DNA from: Chloroflexota bacterium
Lineage (GTDB): Bacteria > Chloroflexota > Anaerolineae > Caldilineales > Caldilineaceae
Assembly (NCBI GenBank): GCA_016861025.1
Contig: BOKO01000007.1
Span: 218,318 to 282,317, forward strand
Reading direction: 5' to 3'
Length of the DNA: 64,000 nt
The first letter of the stretch is position 1, and each line of letters starts with the position of its first letter. Of this stretch, positions 16,562-26,753 are shown one piece after another. The position numbers were made by a program, and so were the translations under genes. The notes under the pieces were generated by a model that did no database searches, was not told the origin of the DNA, and saw only the letters and a list, made by a program, of their open reading frames with translations.

Positions 16562-17911
16562 ATGTCTTACGAACTTTCAGACGAGTCATCCTACTCGACA
16601 GCGTCGCAACGTCCGCGCATCTGGCTTGAACGTCTATTGCTGGCGGCTTTTCTATTCTGCCTGCTGATTGGCCTCGGCGCTCTGGCAATCTTTCTCGTTG
16701 TGCGCAACAATGCGCAACCCTCTCTTAACGCAGATCCATTGCAATTGGTTCGCTCTAATTTGATCGCACCCCAGATCGCGCTGCGCGAGCTGAGCGGCGA
16801 CCCGGCCGCCGCTCTGGCAAGTCAGTTGCTGCAAGCCGGACGCCTGGAAACGGCGCGCGCAATTTTAACTTTTTCTGTCGATATTTCACCCGTCGAACGC
16901 GCCGCACGTCTGACAGCGCTTGCACGCGCCTATCTCGCCGCCAACGAGCCAGCGTCGGCTGGTCAGGTTTACGCGCTGTTGGTCTCCACAGCGATACTCG
17001 AGGACGCAATCCCGATTCTCGAGCGCGTTAATCTCCTGACCCAAAGCGCCGATGGGCTGTCCAAGGCCGGTTTTCCGGCCGCGGCTATCGACGCCGCGGC
17101 ACAGGCGACGCGCATCGCTGCACAGTCGCCTGGACTTTTGCCCGCGCAGCGCAGCGCACTCTTCACCGAGTTGCGTTCGGTGGTCGAGTCGCTGCCCAGA
17201 ACGGATTCTGCGGTCGAGTCGCTGCGAGCCTTGCTTGCCGACTACGCCCGCAATCCTTATCTTACCGGCGCAGGGATGGTGCTGACACCGACGCTGACGA
17301 CGTTTCCCCAACTACTATCCTACGATTCCCTGACGCAGGAGAAAGTTGCGGCGCGGCGTCAGGCGGCGCGCATTTTCGCCGACCGGATCGACTTTACCGG
17401 CGGCGTGGATATTGAGCCGGAACGCCAGGCATTGGCCCAGGCGTTGATCGAGGAAGACCAGGCGCGTGCACAGTTCTATCAGAATCCCGGTGAGATATCG
17501 CGCGGTCAGCAGTTGTGGCTATTGCTCGACCGTCGCGCCTGGCTTGTTGAAAAGCTGCGCGTTGCGCTCGGCGGCTATGGCGTCACAATTGTGCCAGAGT
17601 GGGAGGCGCAGATCGGCGCTATCCGCAGCGAGTTGGCCGCCGCGCATGGTTTTCTCAACACGGTGATGGCCGCTTACGCCGCCGAGCAGCCGAGCGCGCT
17701 GGAAAAAACGTTGCTCCAGATTGAGACGCAGCACTGGCTTGCTGCACAAGCGATGCGCGGCCTCTACCCGAATGCGCCGACAGCCAACATCAGCGAGGTG
17801 CTGCGCGGTCTGCAAGATGAACTCAAACGGCAGGGCAATCCCCTGGCGTTGCCTGTCATCTACGAAGAAAACGCCAATCCGCCAGGGTTCCGCATCCAGC
17901 CTGCACCGTAG
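16562..17911 (+). CDS. Membrane-anchored helical-repeat protein of unknown function
   Basis: A 449-aa protein that I do not recognise as a named family. Residues 1-21 are hydrophilic, followed by one strong transmembrane helix (about 22-46), giving a type II anchor with the bulk outside the membrane. The rest is Ala/Leu-rich and almost entirely helical, with short TPR-like pairs (for example ARAILTFSVD ... ARLTALARAYLAANEPASAGQVYALL, read in parts) suggesting a helical-repeat scaffold. No catalytic motif was found. ATG 16562 is preferred over a frame start at 16361 because the sequence upstream of 16562 looks non-coding. It is divergent from the glycosidase-like cluster. Function not inferred. 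Confidence 0.7.
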   Translation: MSYELSDESSYSTASQRPRIWLERLLLAAFLFCLLIGLGALAIFLVVRNNAQPSLNADPLQLVRSNLIAPQIALRELSGDPAAALASQLLQAGRLETARAILTFSVDISPVERAARLTALARAYLAANEPASAGQVYALLVSTAILEDAIPILERVNLLTQSADGLSKAGFPAAAIDAAAQATRIAAQSPGLLPAQRSALFTELRSVVESLPRTDSAVESLRALLADYARNPYLTGAGMVLTPTLTTFPQLLSYDSLTQEKVAARRQAARIFADRIDFTGGVDIEPERQALAQALIEEDQARAQFYQNPGEISRGQQLWLLLDRRAWLVEKLRVALGGYGVTIVPEWEAQIGAIRSELAAAHGFLNTVMAAYAAEQPSALEKTLLQIETQHWLAAQAMRGLYPNAPTANISEVLRGLQDELKRQGNPLALPVIYEENANPPGFRIQPAP

Positions 17912-18018
17912 TAGATAAGCAATTTTTGTTTTACGCTGGCTGCACGGTCATTCTGAAAAGAAGTTGTTGCGCCTCGGAAAACGTTGCGCGAACGTAGGGA
18001 AAGGGTCGGCAACTGCGG

Positions 18019-18047
18019 TTGACAGCATTCAGACTCAGGCGTATACT
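18019..18047 (+). promoter_or_regulatory. Near-consensus sigma-70 promoter
   Basis: TTGACA (18019-18024) and TATACT (18042-18047) are spaced by exactly 17 bp. It is the best promoter seen in the window and drives the short unit ending at the terminator 18194-18226. An imperfect GTTAA...TTAAC inverted repeat lies just after the expected start and could be an operator. Confidence 0.75.
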
Positions 18048-18053
18048 GTAGGC

Positions 18054-18226
18054 ATCGTTAACGAACGATTAACAGGCAAGTTCACCGGGGCAGTGACGTC
18101 AGGCTATCTTCACGGTATCTGCAGTCAAGGAGGGCGCGTAACGGTGACGATCAAAACGATGATCGTGAAATTTCGGTCGATAATACGGTGATCACACCCA
18201 GTGCGCGGTTGCGTCTGGGTGTTTTT
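18054..18226 (+). ncRNA. Candidate small RNA or attenuated leader upstream of SWIM gene
   Basis: Predicted transcript of about 170 nt between a near-consensus promoter and an intrinsic terminator, containing no normal-sized gene. It carries a strong AAGGAGGG (18127-18134) followed by a 15-codon ORF from GTG 18144 to TGA 18191, ending only 2 bp before the terminator stem. A small alternative stem (GGTG ... CACC, 18187-18198) overlaps the left terminator arm. Either it is a free small RNA, possibly encoding a micropeptide, or it is a leader whose translation sets read-through into the SWIM gene at 18307. No known RNA family was recognised. Confidence 0.5.
18194..18226 (+). terminator. Rho-independent terminator
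   Basis: An 8-bp stem ACACCCAG/CTGGGTGT (18194-18201 and 18215-18222), with an inner CGC/GCG extension, is followed by TTTTT to 18226. It lies between a strong promoter and the SWIM gene on the same strand. Confidence 0.85.
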
Positions 18227-18306
18227 GTTCGGTTTTCCTGAGCCAACGGCTTAACAATTGTGGCCGACCAACTGGTTTCCTCAATATTCAACGAAAGGAT
18301 CGAACC

Positions 18307-18558
18307 ATGGACTCAGCGGTGAGCAGAATCCTCAAAGCCAAACAGTATGCAGCAGAACGCGACCATCGCATCAAGGTTCACAGCTTCGAGGTCGAACTTC
18401 ATGGCGACAATCACACCCATCTCGTCCACTATGATCGAGGCGCATGGAAGTGCGACTGCGAGGAGTTTCAACTGCGCGGCGTCTGTGCACACGTGATGGC
18501 AATGGAAGAGATTCTTGGCGACTCCGTAGAGCCTGCCATGTACACAATGGTGCGCTAG
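18307..18558 (+). CDS. Small SWIM zinc-finger protein
   Basis: An 83-aa protein whose C-terminal half is a SWIM zinc finger: CDCEEFQLRGVCAH gives the CxC-x(n)-CxH ligand set. SWIM fingers bind nucleic acid or protein and usually occur within larger proteins such as SWI2/SNF2 ATPases or transposases; this one is almost only the finger, preceded by a short beta-like segment (HSFEVELHGDNHTHLVHY). ATG 18307 is preceded by AAAGGATCG. It follows a promoter/terminator unit and has its own strong terminator, so it is monocistronic. The partner or target is unknown. Confidence 0.8.
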   Translation: MDSAVSRILKAKQYAAERDHRIKVHSFEVELHGDNHTHLVHYDRGAWKCDCEEFQLRGVCAHVMAMEEILGDSVEPAMYTMVR

Positions 18559-18584
18559 AGCAACCCGGTGCACCCAATCGAATA

Positions 18585-18624
18585 GCGAACAAAAAGGGGC
18601 GAGTATTCGCTCCTTTTTGTTCGC
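18585..18624 (+). terminator. Strong terminator after SWIM gene
   Basis: Two 18-nt arms (18585-18602 and 18607-18624) pair fully apart from one G-T pair, with a 4-nt loop. The A-rich left arm and T-rich right arm make it usable in either direction. Confidence 0.85.
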
Positions 18625-18746
18625 CGACGCCAGCATTGACAATGAACATAGAAGTTGCAGACAAAACGCCGCCGACAGGTTTGGGCGCTCGACCTCGACT
18701 ATGATATTCTGCGTTATGTTTGCGTGAAGTCATTTCGGGAGATCGA

Positions 18747-19823
18747 GTGCTCTTGAAGCGTTATTGGCAGCTTGTAATTGGCATATTCGTCAGTGCATTT
18801 TTCATCTATCTGGCGTTGCCCGGACTTCATCTGCCGGATGTCGTTGAAGCGCTGCAAACGGCGAACTATTGGTGGCTGCTCCCCGGCGTTGGCGTCTATC
18901 TGATCGGTCTTTGGGCGCGAACATGGCGTTGGCAATACATATTACGTCCGGTGCAGCTGGTTCCGGTGAAAACCCTCTTCCCGATGGTCTGCATCGGCTA
19001 CTTTGGCAACAATGTCTTCCCGTTCCGCGCTGGCGAGCTGCTGCGTTCCTACGTGCTCAAACGACGCACTGCCATCGCCATTTCGACCAGTCTGGCGACC
19101 GTGATCATCGAACGCATCACCGACGGATTGGTGATGTTATTGTTCGTATTTCTGGCGCTGCCCTTTGCACCGATGCCCGACTTCTTTCGCAATGCTGTGA
19201 TCTTGATGACAGTGCTTTTCCTGGCCGCGACGATTGTGTTTATGTGGATGGCAAGCCAACCGCAACGCGTCGAGCAAGCCTACGCACTCGTGGCTGGCTC
19301 GCTGTTGCGCGGGCGCGTGCGCCAAAAGAGCGACGATCTCTACCATCGCTTTATGCTTGGTTTGCGCAGCCTCAGCCACCCCTCCGATGTTATTATGATC
19401 TTCTTCACGAGCGTGATCATCTGGCTGCTCGAGACGGTCAAATACTGGTTTGTGATGCACGCCTTTGAATTTTCGGTCAGTTTCCTGGTGCTGATGTTGA
19501 TGAACGGGCTGGTCAACCTGGCGACGACATTGCCCGCCGCCCCCGGTTACATCGGCACTTTCGACACGCCCGGCATCAAGACGCTGGCTGCGTTCGGCGT
19601 CGATCCATCGGTTGCCGCCAGCTACACCTTCACGCTGCACGCTGCGCTGTGGGTGCCGGTGACTCTGCTTGGCGGTTATTATTTCTGGCGCGAACATCTG
19701 CGCCTGAGCGATATTGAGGCGGCGCGCCAGCAAGCCGAAAGCGCGCCTGCGCCGCAAGTGGAAGCGCCTCGCCCCGGCGAAGCGACAGATTCCTCAGCGA
19801 CGAGCAGTAAAGCACTGTTGTAG
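18747..19823 (+). CDS. Flippase-like integral membrane protein (LPG synthase TM family, YbhN-like)
   Basis: A 358-aa polytopic protein of the UPF0104/lysylphosphatidylglycerol-synthase TM region family, which lacks the synthase domain and is often linked to lipid or lipid-linked sugar movement. Conserved stretches include FGNNVFPFRAGELLRSYVL and the C-terminal PAAPGYIGTFD. About eight hydrophobic helices are visible; the tail (from about 325) is charged and Ala/Pro-rich. The start is uncertain: GTG 18747 (with CGGGAGA close upstream) or TTG 18753 are most likely; a TTG at 18720 would extend it by nine residues. It begins a same-strand run with ugd and the M16 pair. Confidence 0.82.
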   Translation: MLLKRYWQLVIGIFVSAFFIYLALPGLHLPDVVEALQTANYWWLLPGVGVYLIGLWARTWRWQYILRPVQLVPVKTLFPMVCIGYFGNNVFPFRAGELLRSYVLKRRTAIAISTSLATVIIERITDGLVMLLFVFLALPFAPMPDFFRNAVILMTVLFLAATIVFMWMASQPQRVEQAYALVAGSLLRGRVRQKSDDLYHRFMLGLRSLSHPSDVIMIFFTSVIIWLLETVKYWFVMHAFEFSVSFLVLMLMNGLVNLATTLPAAPGYIGTFDTPGIKTLAAFGVDPSVAASYTFTLHAALWVPVTLLGGYYFWREHLRLSDIEAARQQAESAPAPQVEAPRPGEATDSSATSSKALL

Positions 19824-19865
19824 GATGTGTGTATGAGTAGACAGCAGAACAACGGGAGAAGAAAT

Positions 19866-21185
19866 ATGCGAAATATCGCAGTTGCGGGCACGGGCTATGT
19901 CGGGCTGTCCACCGGCACCTGTTTCGCCGACATGGGTAATAACGTCACCTGCATTGACATCAGCGAAGAAAAGATCGCCATGCTCCAGCGCGGCGAGTCG
20001 CCGATCTATGAGCCGGGCTTGAGCGAGATGATCGTGCGCAACATGAAAGCCGGTCGCCTACATTTCACGACTAGCTACGAGGAGGCGCTCAAAGACGCCG
20101 AATTTATCTTCATCTGCGTCGGCACGCCGAGCGGCGTTGATGGCGAGGCCGACCTACAGTACGTGCGCATGGCCGCCGAATCGGTCGCCCGCACCATGAC
20201 TCACCCGCTGATCGTCATCAACAAAAGCACCGTTCCTGTCGGCACCGGCGACTGGGTGGCGGACATCATCCGCCGCAGCCAGCCGGAGCCGGTCGATTTC
20301 TCTGTGGTGAGTTGTCCGGAATTTACGCGTGAAGGCTCGGCGATCTACGACTTTATGAACCCAGATCGCGTCGTCGTCGGCAGCCGTAGCCCGGAAGCCG
20401 CCGAAAAAGTAGCCCAACTTCATCTGCCGTTGCGCACGCGTATCATCATGACCGATTTGCGCACCGCCGAGATGATCAAATACGCCAGCAACGCATTCCT
20501 GGCGACCAAGATCAGCTTCATCAACGAGATCGCCGTGATCTGCGAAAAGCTCGGCGCCGATGTGCAGGAAGTGGCGGAAGGCATGGGCTTCGACCGCCGC
20601 ATCGGTGCACAGTTTCTCAACGCCGGTCTCGGCTACGGCGGAAGCTGCTTCCCCAAGGATGTCAAGGCGCTCGAGCACATGGCGCTGGTGCACGGCTCGC
20701 ACCCTTCGCTGCTGCGCGCTGTGATCGATATCAACCGCGACATGCGGCGCTGGGCAGTCTACAATCTGCGTGAACTGTTAGGCGGCAAGCTCGACGGCAA
20801 GCGCATCGGGCTGATGGGGCTGGCGTTCAAACCCAACACCGACGACATCCGCGAGGCGCCGGCGCTGGAGATTGCACATATGCTGCGCAACGAGGGCGCG
20901 CTCGTCTCCGGCTACGACCCGGTGGCGATGAACAACGTCGCCCGCGTCGACAAACACATCCGCCTCGCCGAAGACGCCTATGATCTGGCTGACAGCGCCG
21001 ACGCATTGCTCGTCTGCACCGAGTGGAACGAGTTCAAACAACTCGACCTGGCGCGGCTGCGCGATGCAATGGCGCGCCCCATCGTCGTGGACGGGCGCAA
21101 CATCTACGAACCGGAGCGGATGGAAAGCTTTGGTTTTGTCTATCGCGGCGTCGGGCGTCCGCTTCGCACGTCCAACGGAAGCTGA
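19866..21185 (+). CDS. ugd: UDP-glucose 6-dehydrogenase
   Basis: A 439-aa NAD-dependent enzyme oxidising UDP-glucose to UDP-glucuronate, a precursor for acidic surface polysaccharides. The N-terminal Rossmann motif is AGTGYVGLSTG, and the catalytic cysteine lies in GYGGSCFPKDVKALEH. Three domains (NAD-binding, central helical, UDP-binding) fit the family length. GDP-mannose dehydrogenase is the main alternative, but the overall look is UDP-glucose type. ATG 19866 is chosen because GGGAGAAG sits just upstream; a frame start at 19827 adds 13 non-family residues. It follows the flippase-like gene by 42 bp and precedes the M16 peptidase by 8 bp. Confidence 0.93.
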   Translation: MRNIAVAGTGYVGLSTGTCFADMGNNVTCIDISEEKIAMLQRGESPIYEPGLSEMIVRNMKAGRLHFTTSYEEALKDAEFIFICVGTPSGVDGEADLQYVRMAAESVARTMTHPLIVINKSTVPVGTGDWVADIIRRSQPEPVDFSVVSCPEFTREGSAIYDFMNPDRVVVGSRSPEAAEKVAQLHLPLRTRIIMTDLRTAEMIKYASNAFLATKISFINEIAVICEKLGADVQEVAEGMGFDRRIGAQFLNAGLGYGGSCFPKDVKALEHMALVHGSHPSLLRAVIDINRDMRRWAVYNLRELLGGKLDGKRIGLMGLAFKPNTDDIREAPALEIAHMLRNEGALVSGYDPVAMNNVARVDKHIRLAEDAYDLADSADALLVCTEWNEFKQLDLARLRDAMARPIVVDGRNIYEPERMESFGFVYRGVGRPLRTSNGS

Positions 21186-21193
21186 CGCCGAAA

Positions 21194-22486
21194 ATGGCAA
21201 TCCACGGCTTGATTCGCACGACGCTCGACAACGGTTTGCAGGTGCTTTTGCGCCCAAGTCACCGCGCACCGGTCGCCAGCTTCTGGATCTTCTACCGCGT
21301 TGGCAGCCGCAACGAAGCGCCCGGTCACACCGGCGTCAGCCACTGGGTCGAACACATGCTCTTCAAAGGCACCCCGCGCTTCCCACGCGGCGAGTTCGAC
21401 AAAGCGATTGCGCGCGCCGGCGGCGTCTTTAACGGCATGACGGGGCAGGATTGGACGGTCTACTTCGAGACGTTGCCCGCCGACCGCATCGACCTGGCGC
21501 TGCACGTCGAGAGCGACCGCATGGCGAACGCCGTCTTCGATCCCGACGAGACCGAGCTGGAGCGCACGGTCATCTTGAGCGAGCGCGAGGGCAGTGAGAA
21601 CAGCGAGTTCTACCGTCTGCACGAAGAAGTGCAGGCGACCGCATTCCTGGCGCACAGCTACCGCAACCCGATCATCGGCTGGCGTTCGGACCTGCGCACA
21701 CTGACGCGCGACATGCTCTACGCGCACTATCGCACCTTCTACGCCGCCAATAACGCCGTGATCGTCGTCACCGGCGCGTTCGAGCCGGCGGCGATGCTGG
21801 CGCAGATCGAGCAGCTTTTTGGCATACTGCCGCCTGGCCCTTCCACGCCTGCGGTGACGATCGAGGAGCCGCCCCAACGCGCCGAACGGCGCATCCTGTT
21901 GCGCGGCGAAGAGCCGACGGCGTACTACCTGCAAGTCTTCCACGCGCCGCCCGCGCTGCACGACGATTTCTTCCCTTTTGTCGTGCTCGACTCGGTCTTG
22001 GGCGGCGCCAAAGGCATGGGCATCTTCGGCGGCAGCGCCAACAACCGCAGCAATCGCCTCTACCAAGCGCTGGTCGAGCAGCAGTTAACCGTCGATGTGG
22101 CGTCGAGCTTTGGACCGACCATCGATCCAGGGATGTTCACGATCAGTGCAACGCTGGCGCCCGATGTCGAGCACCAGGCTGTCGAAGCCGCGATCTGGGC
22201 GGAGCTCGAAGCGATCCAGCGCGATGGCGTCACCACCGCAGAGATGGAGAAAGCGATCAAACAGACGCGCGCCCAGTTCGCCTATAGCAGCGAGAGCGTC
22301 ACCTACGAGGCGTTCTGGCTCGGCTTCAGCGAGATCGTCGCCTCGCAGGAATGGCTGGCGACCTGGAGCGAACGCCTGCAGGCGGTCACTGCCGAGGACG
22401 TACAGCGCGTCGCCCGCCGCTATCTCCAGCGCCATTGCCAGACCGTCGGCTACTACATCCCAACGCCAGCCACTGAGGAGGAGTGA
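21194..22486 (+). CDS. M16 family zinc peptidase, catalytic subunit
   Basis: A 430-aa pitrilysin/processing-peptidase-family protein. The inverted zinc motif HxxEH is intact: His50, Glu53 and His54 in SHWVEHMLFKGTPRF, with the third ligand expected in the downstream EREGSENSE region. Two repeated alpha/beta domains fit the half-size M16B subunits that pair with a non-catalytic partner. Likely cytoplasmic or membrane-associated since no signal peptide is visible. ATG 21194 follows the ugd stop by 8 bp; a longer frame inside ugd is not real. The stop overlaps the ATG of the next gene (TGATG), so the two subunits are translationally coupled. Confidence 0.9.
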   Translation: MAIHGLIRTTLDNGLQVLLRPSHRAPVASFWIFYRVGSRNEAPGHTGVSHWVEHMLFKGTPRFPRGEFDKAIARAGGVFNGMTGQDWTVYFETLPADRIDLALHVESDRMANAVFDPDETELERTVILSEREGSENSEFYRLHEEVQATAFLAHSYRNPIIGWRSDLRTLTRDMLYAHYRTFYAANNAVIVVTGAFEPAAMLAQIEQLFGILPPGPSTPAVTIEEPPQRAERRILLRGEEPTAYYLQVFHAPPALHDDFFPFVVLDSVLGGAKGMGIFGGSANNRSNRLYQALVEQQLTVDVASSFGPTIDPGMFTISATLAPDVEHQAVEAAIWAELEAIQRDGVTTAEMEKAIKQTRAQFAYSSESVTYEAFWLGFSEIVASQEWLATWSERLQAVTAEDVQRVARRYLQRHCQTVGYYIPTPATEEE

Positions 22487-23772
22487 TGAAAAGCATTGCC
22501 AACTCCCTCCCCAACCCAGAAACTGTGTTTCGCACAACCCTTCCCAATGGCCTCACCATCCTTGTGCGCGAGGACCACACGTCACCGGTGACCGTGTTGC
22601 AAGGCTCGCTGCGCGTCGGCGCCGCCCACGAAACGCCCGAACAAGCCGGACTGGCTGCATTCGTTGCGGGTATGCTGACGCGCGGCAGCACACACTATGA
22701 CTACAGCGCCTTCAACGCCGCGGTCGAGAATGTCGGCGCGTCGTTGACCGTCTCAGCGGACATTCACAACACCGATGTCGGCGTCACTTCGCTCTCCGAG
22801 GATTTTGAGCAGATGCTCCGATTGCTCGCCGACATCGTGCGCCATCCCACCTTCCCGGATGAACACATCGAGCGGCTGCGCCGCATGAAGCTCGTGCACA
22901 TCCAGGAGCGCGAACAAGACACCGCCAGCGTCGCTGCACGGCGCTTCAACGAAAGCCTCTTTGGGCGCCGCCATCCTTACGGTCGCCCCACCGAGGGATA
23001 TCTGGAAAGCGTTGCGGCGTTTCAGCGTCAGGACCTGGTCGACTTTCACGCACGCTGGTATGCACCACAAGGCGCAGTGCTGGCAATCGCAGGTGATGTC
23101 GATGCACGCCGCATTGTCGATGTCTTGGCTGACGCATTTGGCGACTGGCGGACGGACGCGCTGCCCCAACCGACGATCGAACCAACCCGCGTCGTCGATT
23201 TCCAACGCATCCATGCGCCGATGCCCGGCAAAGTGCAGAGCGACCTGGTGATCGGCAGTTACGGTGTGCGCCGCAGCGACCCGGACTTCTACGCCGTGCG
23301 CGTCGCCAACTGCATCCTGGGTCAATTCGGCATGATGGGGCGGCTGGGCGAGCGCGTGCGCGAAGAGCAGGGGCTGGCGTATTATTGCTACAGCGCCTCC
23401 GTGGCCGAACAGGAAGATGGCCTCTGGTTCGCCGCCGCGGGCGTCAATCCGGTCGACGTCGACGCCGCCGTCGAGAGCATCCTGGCGGAGTTCGACCGGC
23501 TCGGCGCCGAGCCGGTCAACGCCGAGGAGTTGGCGGACAGCCAGGCATATCTGACGGGCGTCGTGCCGCTGACGCTGGAGACCAACGAAGGCGTCGCCTC
23601 GACCTTGCTCAGCATGGAATGGTACGGGCTGGGGCTGGACTATTTGCAGCGCTACCCGGCGTTGATCTACGGCGTCACCGTGGAGGATGTGCAGCGCGCC
23701 GCCGCTCGCCACCTCACACCCAATCGCTGCGTCATTTCGACCGCAGGGCCAGATGCGATAGAAGGCGGATGA
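22486..23772 (+). CDS. M16 family protein, non-catalytic subunit
   Basis: A 428-aa M16-fold protein lacking the HxxEH motif: the equivalent stretch reads QAGLAAFVAGMLTRGS, with no His or Glu ligands. In M16B heterodimers such partners supply substrate-binding residues to a catalytic partner, here surely the gene at 21194. The ATG at 22486 overlaps the upstream TGA by one base and has GAGGAGGAG just upstream; a GTG one codon earlier is also possible. Next downstream is acpS after 88 bp. Confidence 0.9.
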   Translation: MKSIANSLPNPETVFRTTLPNGLTILVREDHTSPVTVLQGSLRVGAAHETPEQAGLAAFVAGMLTRGSTHYDYSAFNAAVENVGASLTVSADIHNTDVGVTSLSEDFEQMLRLLADIVRHPTFPDEHIERLRRMKLVHIQEREQDTASVAARRFNESLFGRRHPYGRPTEGYLESVAAFQRQDLVDFHARWYAPQGAVLAIAGDVDARRIVDVLADAFGDWRTDALPQPTIEPTRVVDFQRIHAPMPGKVQSDLVIGSYGVRRSDPDFYAVRVANCILGQFGMMGRLGERVREEQGLAYYCYSASVAEQEDGLWFAAAGVNPVDVDAAVESILAEFDRLGAEPVNAEELADSQAYLTGVVPLTLETNEGVASTLLSMEWYGLGLDYLQRYPALIYGVTVEDVQRAAARHLTPNRCVISTAGPDAIEGG

Positions 23773-23860
23773 CGCAAATCGGGCGAATTTTTTCTGATCC
23801 GCGTGAATCCGCCCGATCGGCGTCATCCGCGTTTCATTGGTGCTCTTTCGGAGGTTCAAC

Positions 23861-24226
23861 ATGCTTCGCACCGGAGTGGACCTGATCGAGATCGAGCGCG
23901 TGCGCACCGCCGTTGCTGCGCACGGCGACCGTTTTCTGCAGCGCGTTTACACTGCGGCGGAGCTAGAATGTTGCGGTCGCCGCGTCGAGTCGCTGGCTGC
24001 ACGCTTTGCCGCCAAGGAAGCGGTCGCCAAAGCGCTGGGAACGGGCGTCTGGCGCAGCGGCGTGACGTGGACCGACATCGAAGTGACAAAAGCGGGAAAT
24101 GGAGCGCCCCGACTCACTCTGTATGGCGCCGCAGCCGAGATCGCTCAGGCGATGGGCCTCGTCGAGTGGTCAATCAGCCTTAGCCATGATCGGAGATATT
24201 CGATAGCGTTTGTGGTTGCGATATAG
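23861..24226 (+). CDS. acpS: Holo-[acyl-carrier-protein] synthase
   Basis: A 121-aa 4'-phosphopantetheinyl transferase that loads acyl carrier protein from CoA, needed for fatty-acid synthesis. The family signature GVDLIEIERV at the N-terminus and FAAKEAVAKALG (Mg/CoA site) are both present; length is normal for the trimeric AcpS type. ATG 23861 has CGGAGG 8 bp upstream; the frame extends to 23837 but that start has no ribosome site. Lies 88 bp after the M16 pair and 36 bp before cutA on the same strand. Confidence 0.93.
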   Translation: MLRTGVDLIEIERVRTAVAAHGDRFLQRVYTAAELECCGRRVESLAARFAAKEAVAKALGTGVWRSGVTWTDIEVTKAGNGAPRLTLYGAAAEIAQAMGLVEWSISLSHDRRYSIAFVVAI

Positions 24227-24262
24227 CGTTGTCTATGCATGTAGCGCTGGAGTGCATACCGT

Positions 24263-24601
24263 ATGACTGAATTTATTCAAGTGATCACCACCGTGGACAG
24301 CGAAGAAGAGGCGCAGAACATCGCCGGTGCAGTCGTCGGCGAGCGGTTGGCGGCGTGTGCGCAGGTGCTCGGTCCCATCTCAAGCACCTATCACTGGAAC
24401 GGCGCCATCGAGAGTGCAGAAGAATGGCTGATCTTGATCAAGAGCCGGCGCGATCTTTTCAACGAACTCAGCGGGCTGATCCAGCAGATTCATCCCTACG
24501 ACGTGCCGGAGATTCTCGCCATGCCAGTCGTGGAGGGTGCACGCAGTTATCTTGACTGGATGAGCGGCCACCTGAAGCGGGCGCGTGAGATTGGAGATTA
24601 G
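24263..24601 (+). CDS. cutA: CutA1 divalent-ion tolerance protein
   Basis: A 112-aa protein of the CutA1 family, small trimeric ferredoxin-like-fold proteins linked to copper/divalent cation tolerance, though the molecular role is unsettled. Hallmarks are VITTVDSEEEAQNIA, GERLAACAQV, the STYHWNGAIE core and the HPYDVPEI motif. ATG 24263 follows GGAG. Odd point: the last four codons and the stop codon (24587-24600) lie inside a simple-sequence repeat of GAGATTG units that continues past the gene. Confidence 0.93.
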   Translation: MTEFIQVITTVDSEEEAQNIAGAVVGERLAACAQVLGPISSTYHWNGAIESAEEWLILIKSRRDLFNELSGLIQQIHPYDVPEILAMPVVEGARSYLDWMSGHLKRAREIGD

Positions 24602-24708
24602 AGATTGGGAGATTGGAGATTGCCGTCTCCCACTCTCCCCCTCTTGGCTCTTTCTCTCTCCCCCTCTCGCTCTTTCCTTGTCTTGTCGACTTTCGTCTCT
24701 CGTCTCTC

Positions 24709-24711
<3 letters not shown>
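24587..24711. repeat. GAGATTG-type repeat with adjoining pyrimidine-rich tract
   Basis: Five or so irregular copies of gagattg(g) (24587-24631) are followed by a C/T-rich block (24634-24711) reaching the end of the convergent methyltransferase gene. Read on the minus strand the order is a purine-rich GA block, then AATCTCC units. The same order and units occur on the plus strand inside glyQS at 28957-29055, so these are two members of one repeat family. Confidence 0.75.
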
Positions 24712-26583
<1,872 letters not shown>

Positions 26584-26753
26584 TGCGTGCTCATTTCCCT
26601 GTATAGTTTCCTCAAAACCGATGCAGTATAGCATAATTCAACAGTTCGGGAGGTCCCGTAACGACTATAATGCGAGGATTGAGGTAAAGGTGTGTCAGAC
26701 AATATCCGTTCAAACCGCCCCTCGATCGCAAAGAGAGATTTCAGGTGTAATCT

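Noticed and set aside
17964..18191. 75-aa open frame overlapping the candidate small RNA
   Set aside because: Its start lies upstream of the predicted promoter and it has no coding character; only the last 15 codons after the AAGGAGGG site are considered possible.
24587..24631. Tandem GAGATTG units considered as a CRISPR-like array
   Set aside because: Units are about 7-10 bp with no spacers, so it is a simple repeat, not a CRISPR.
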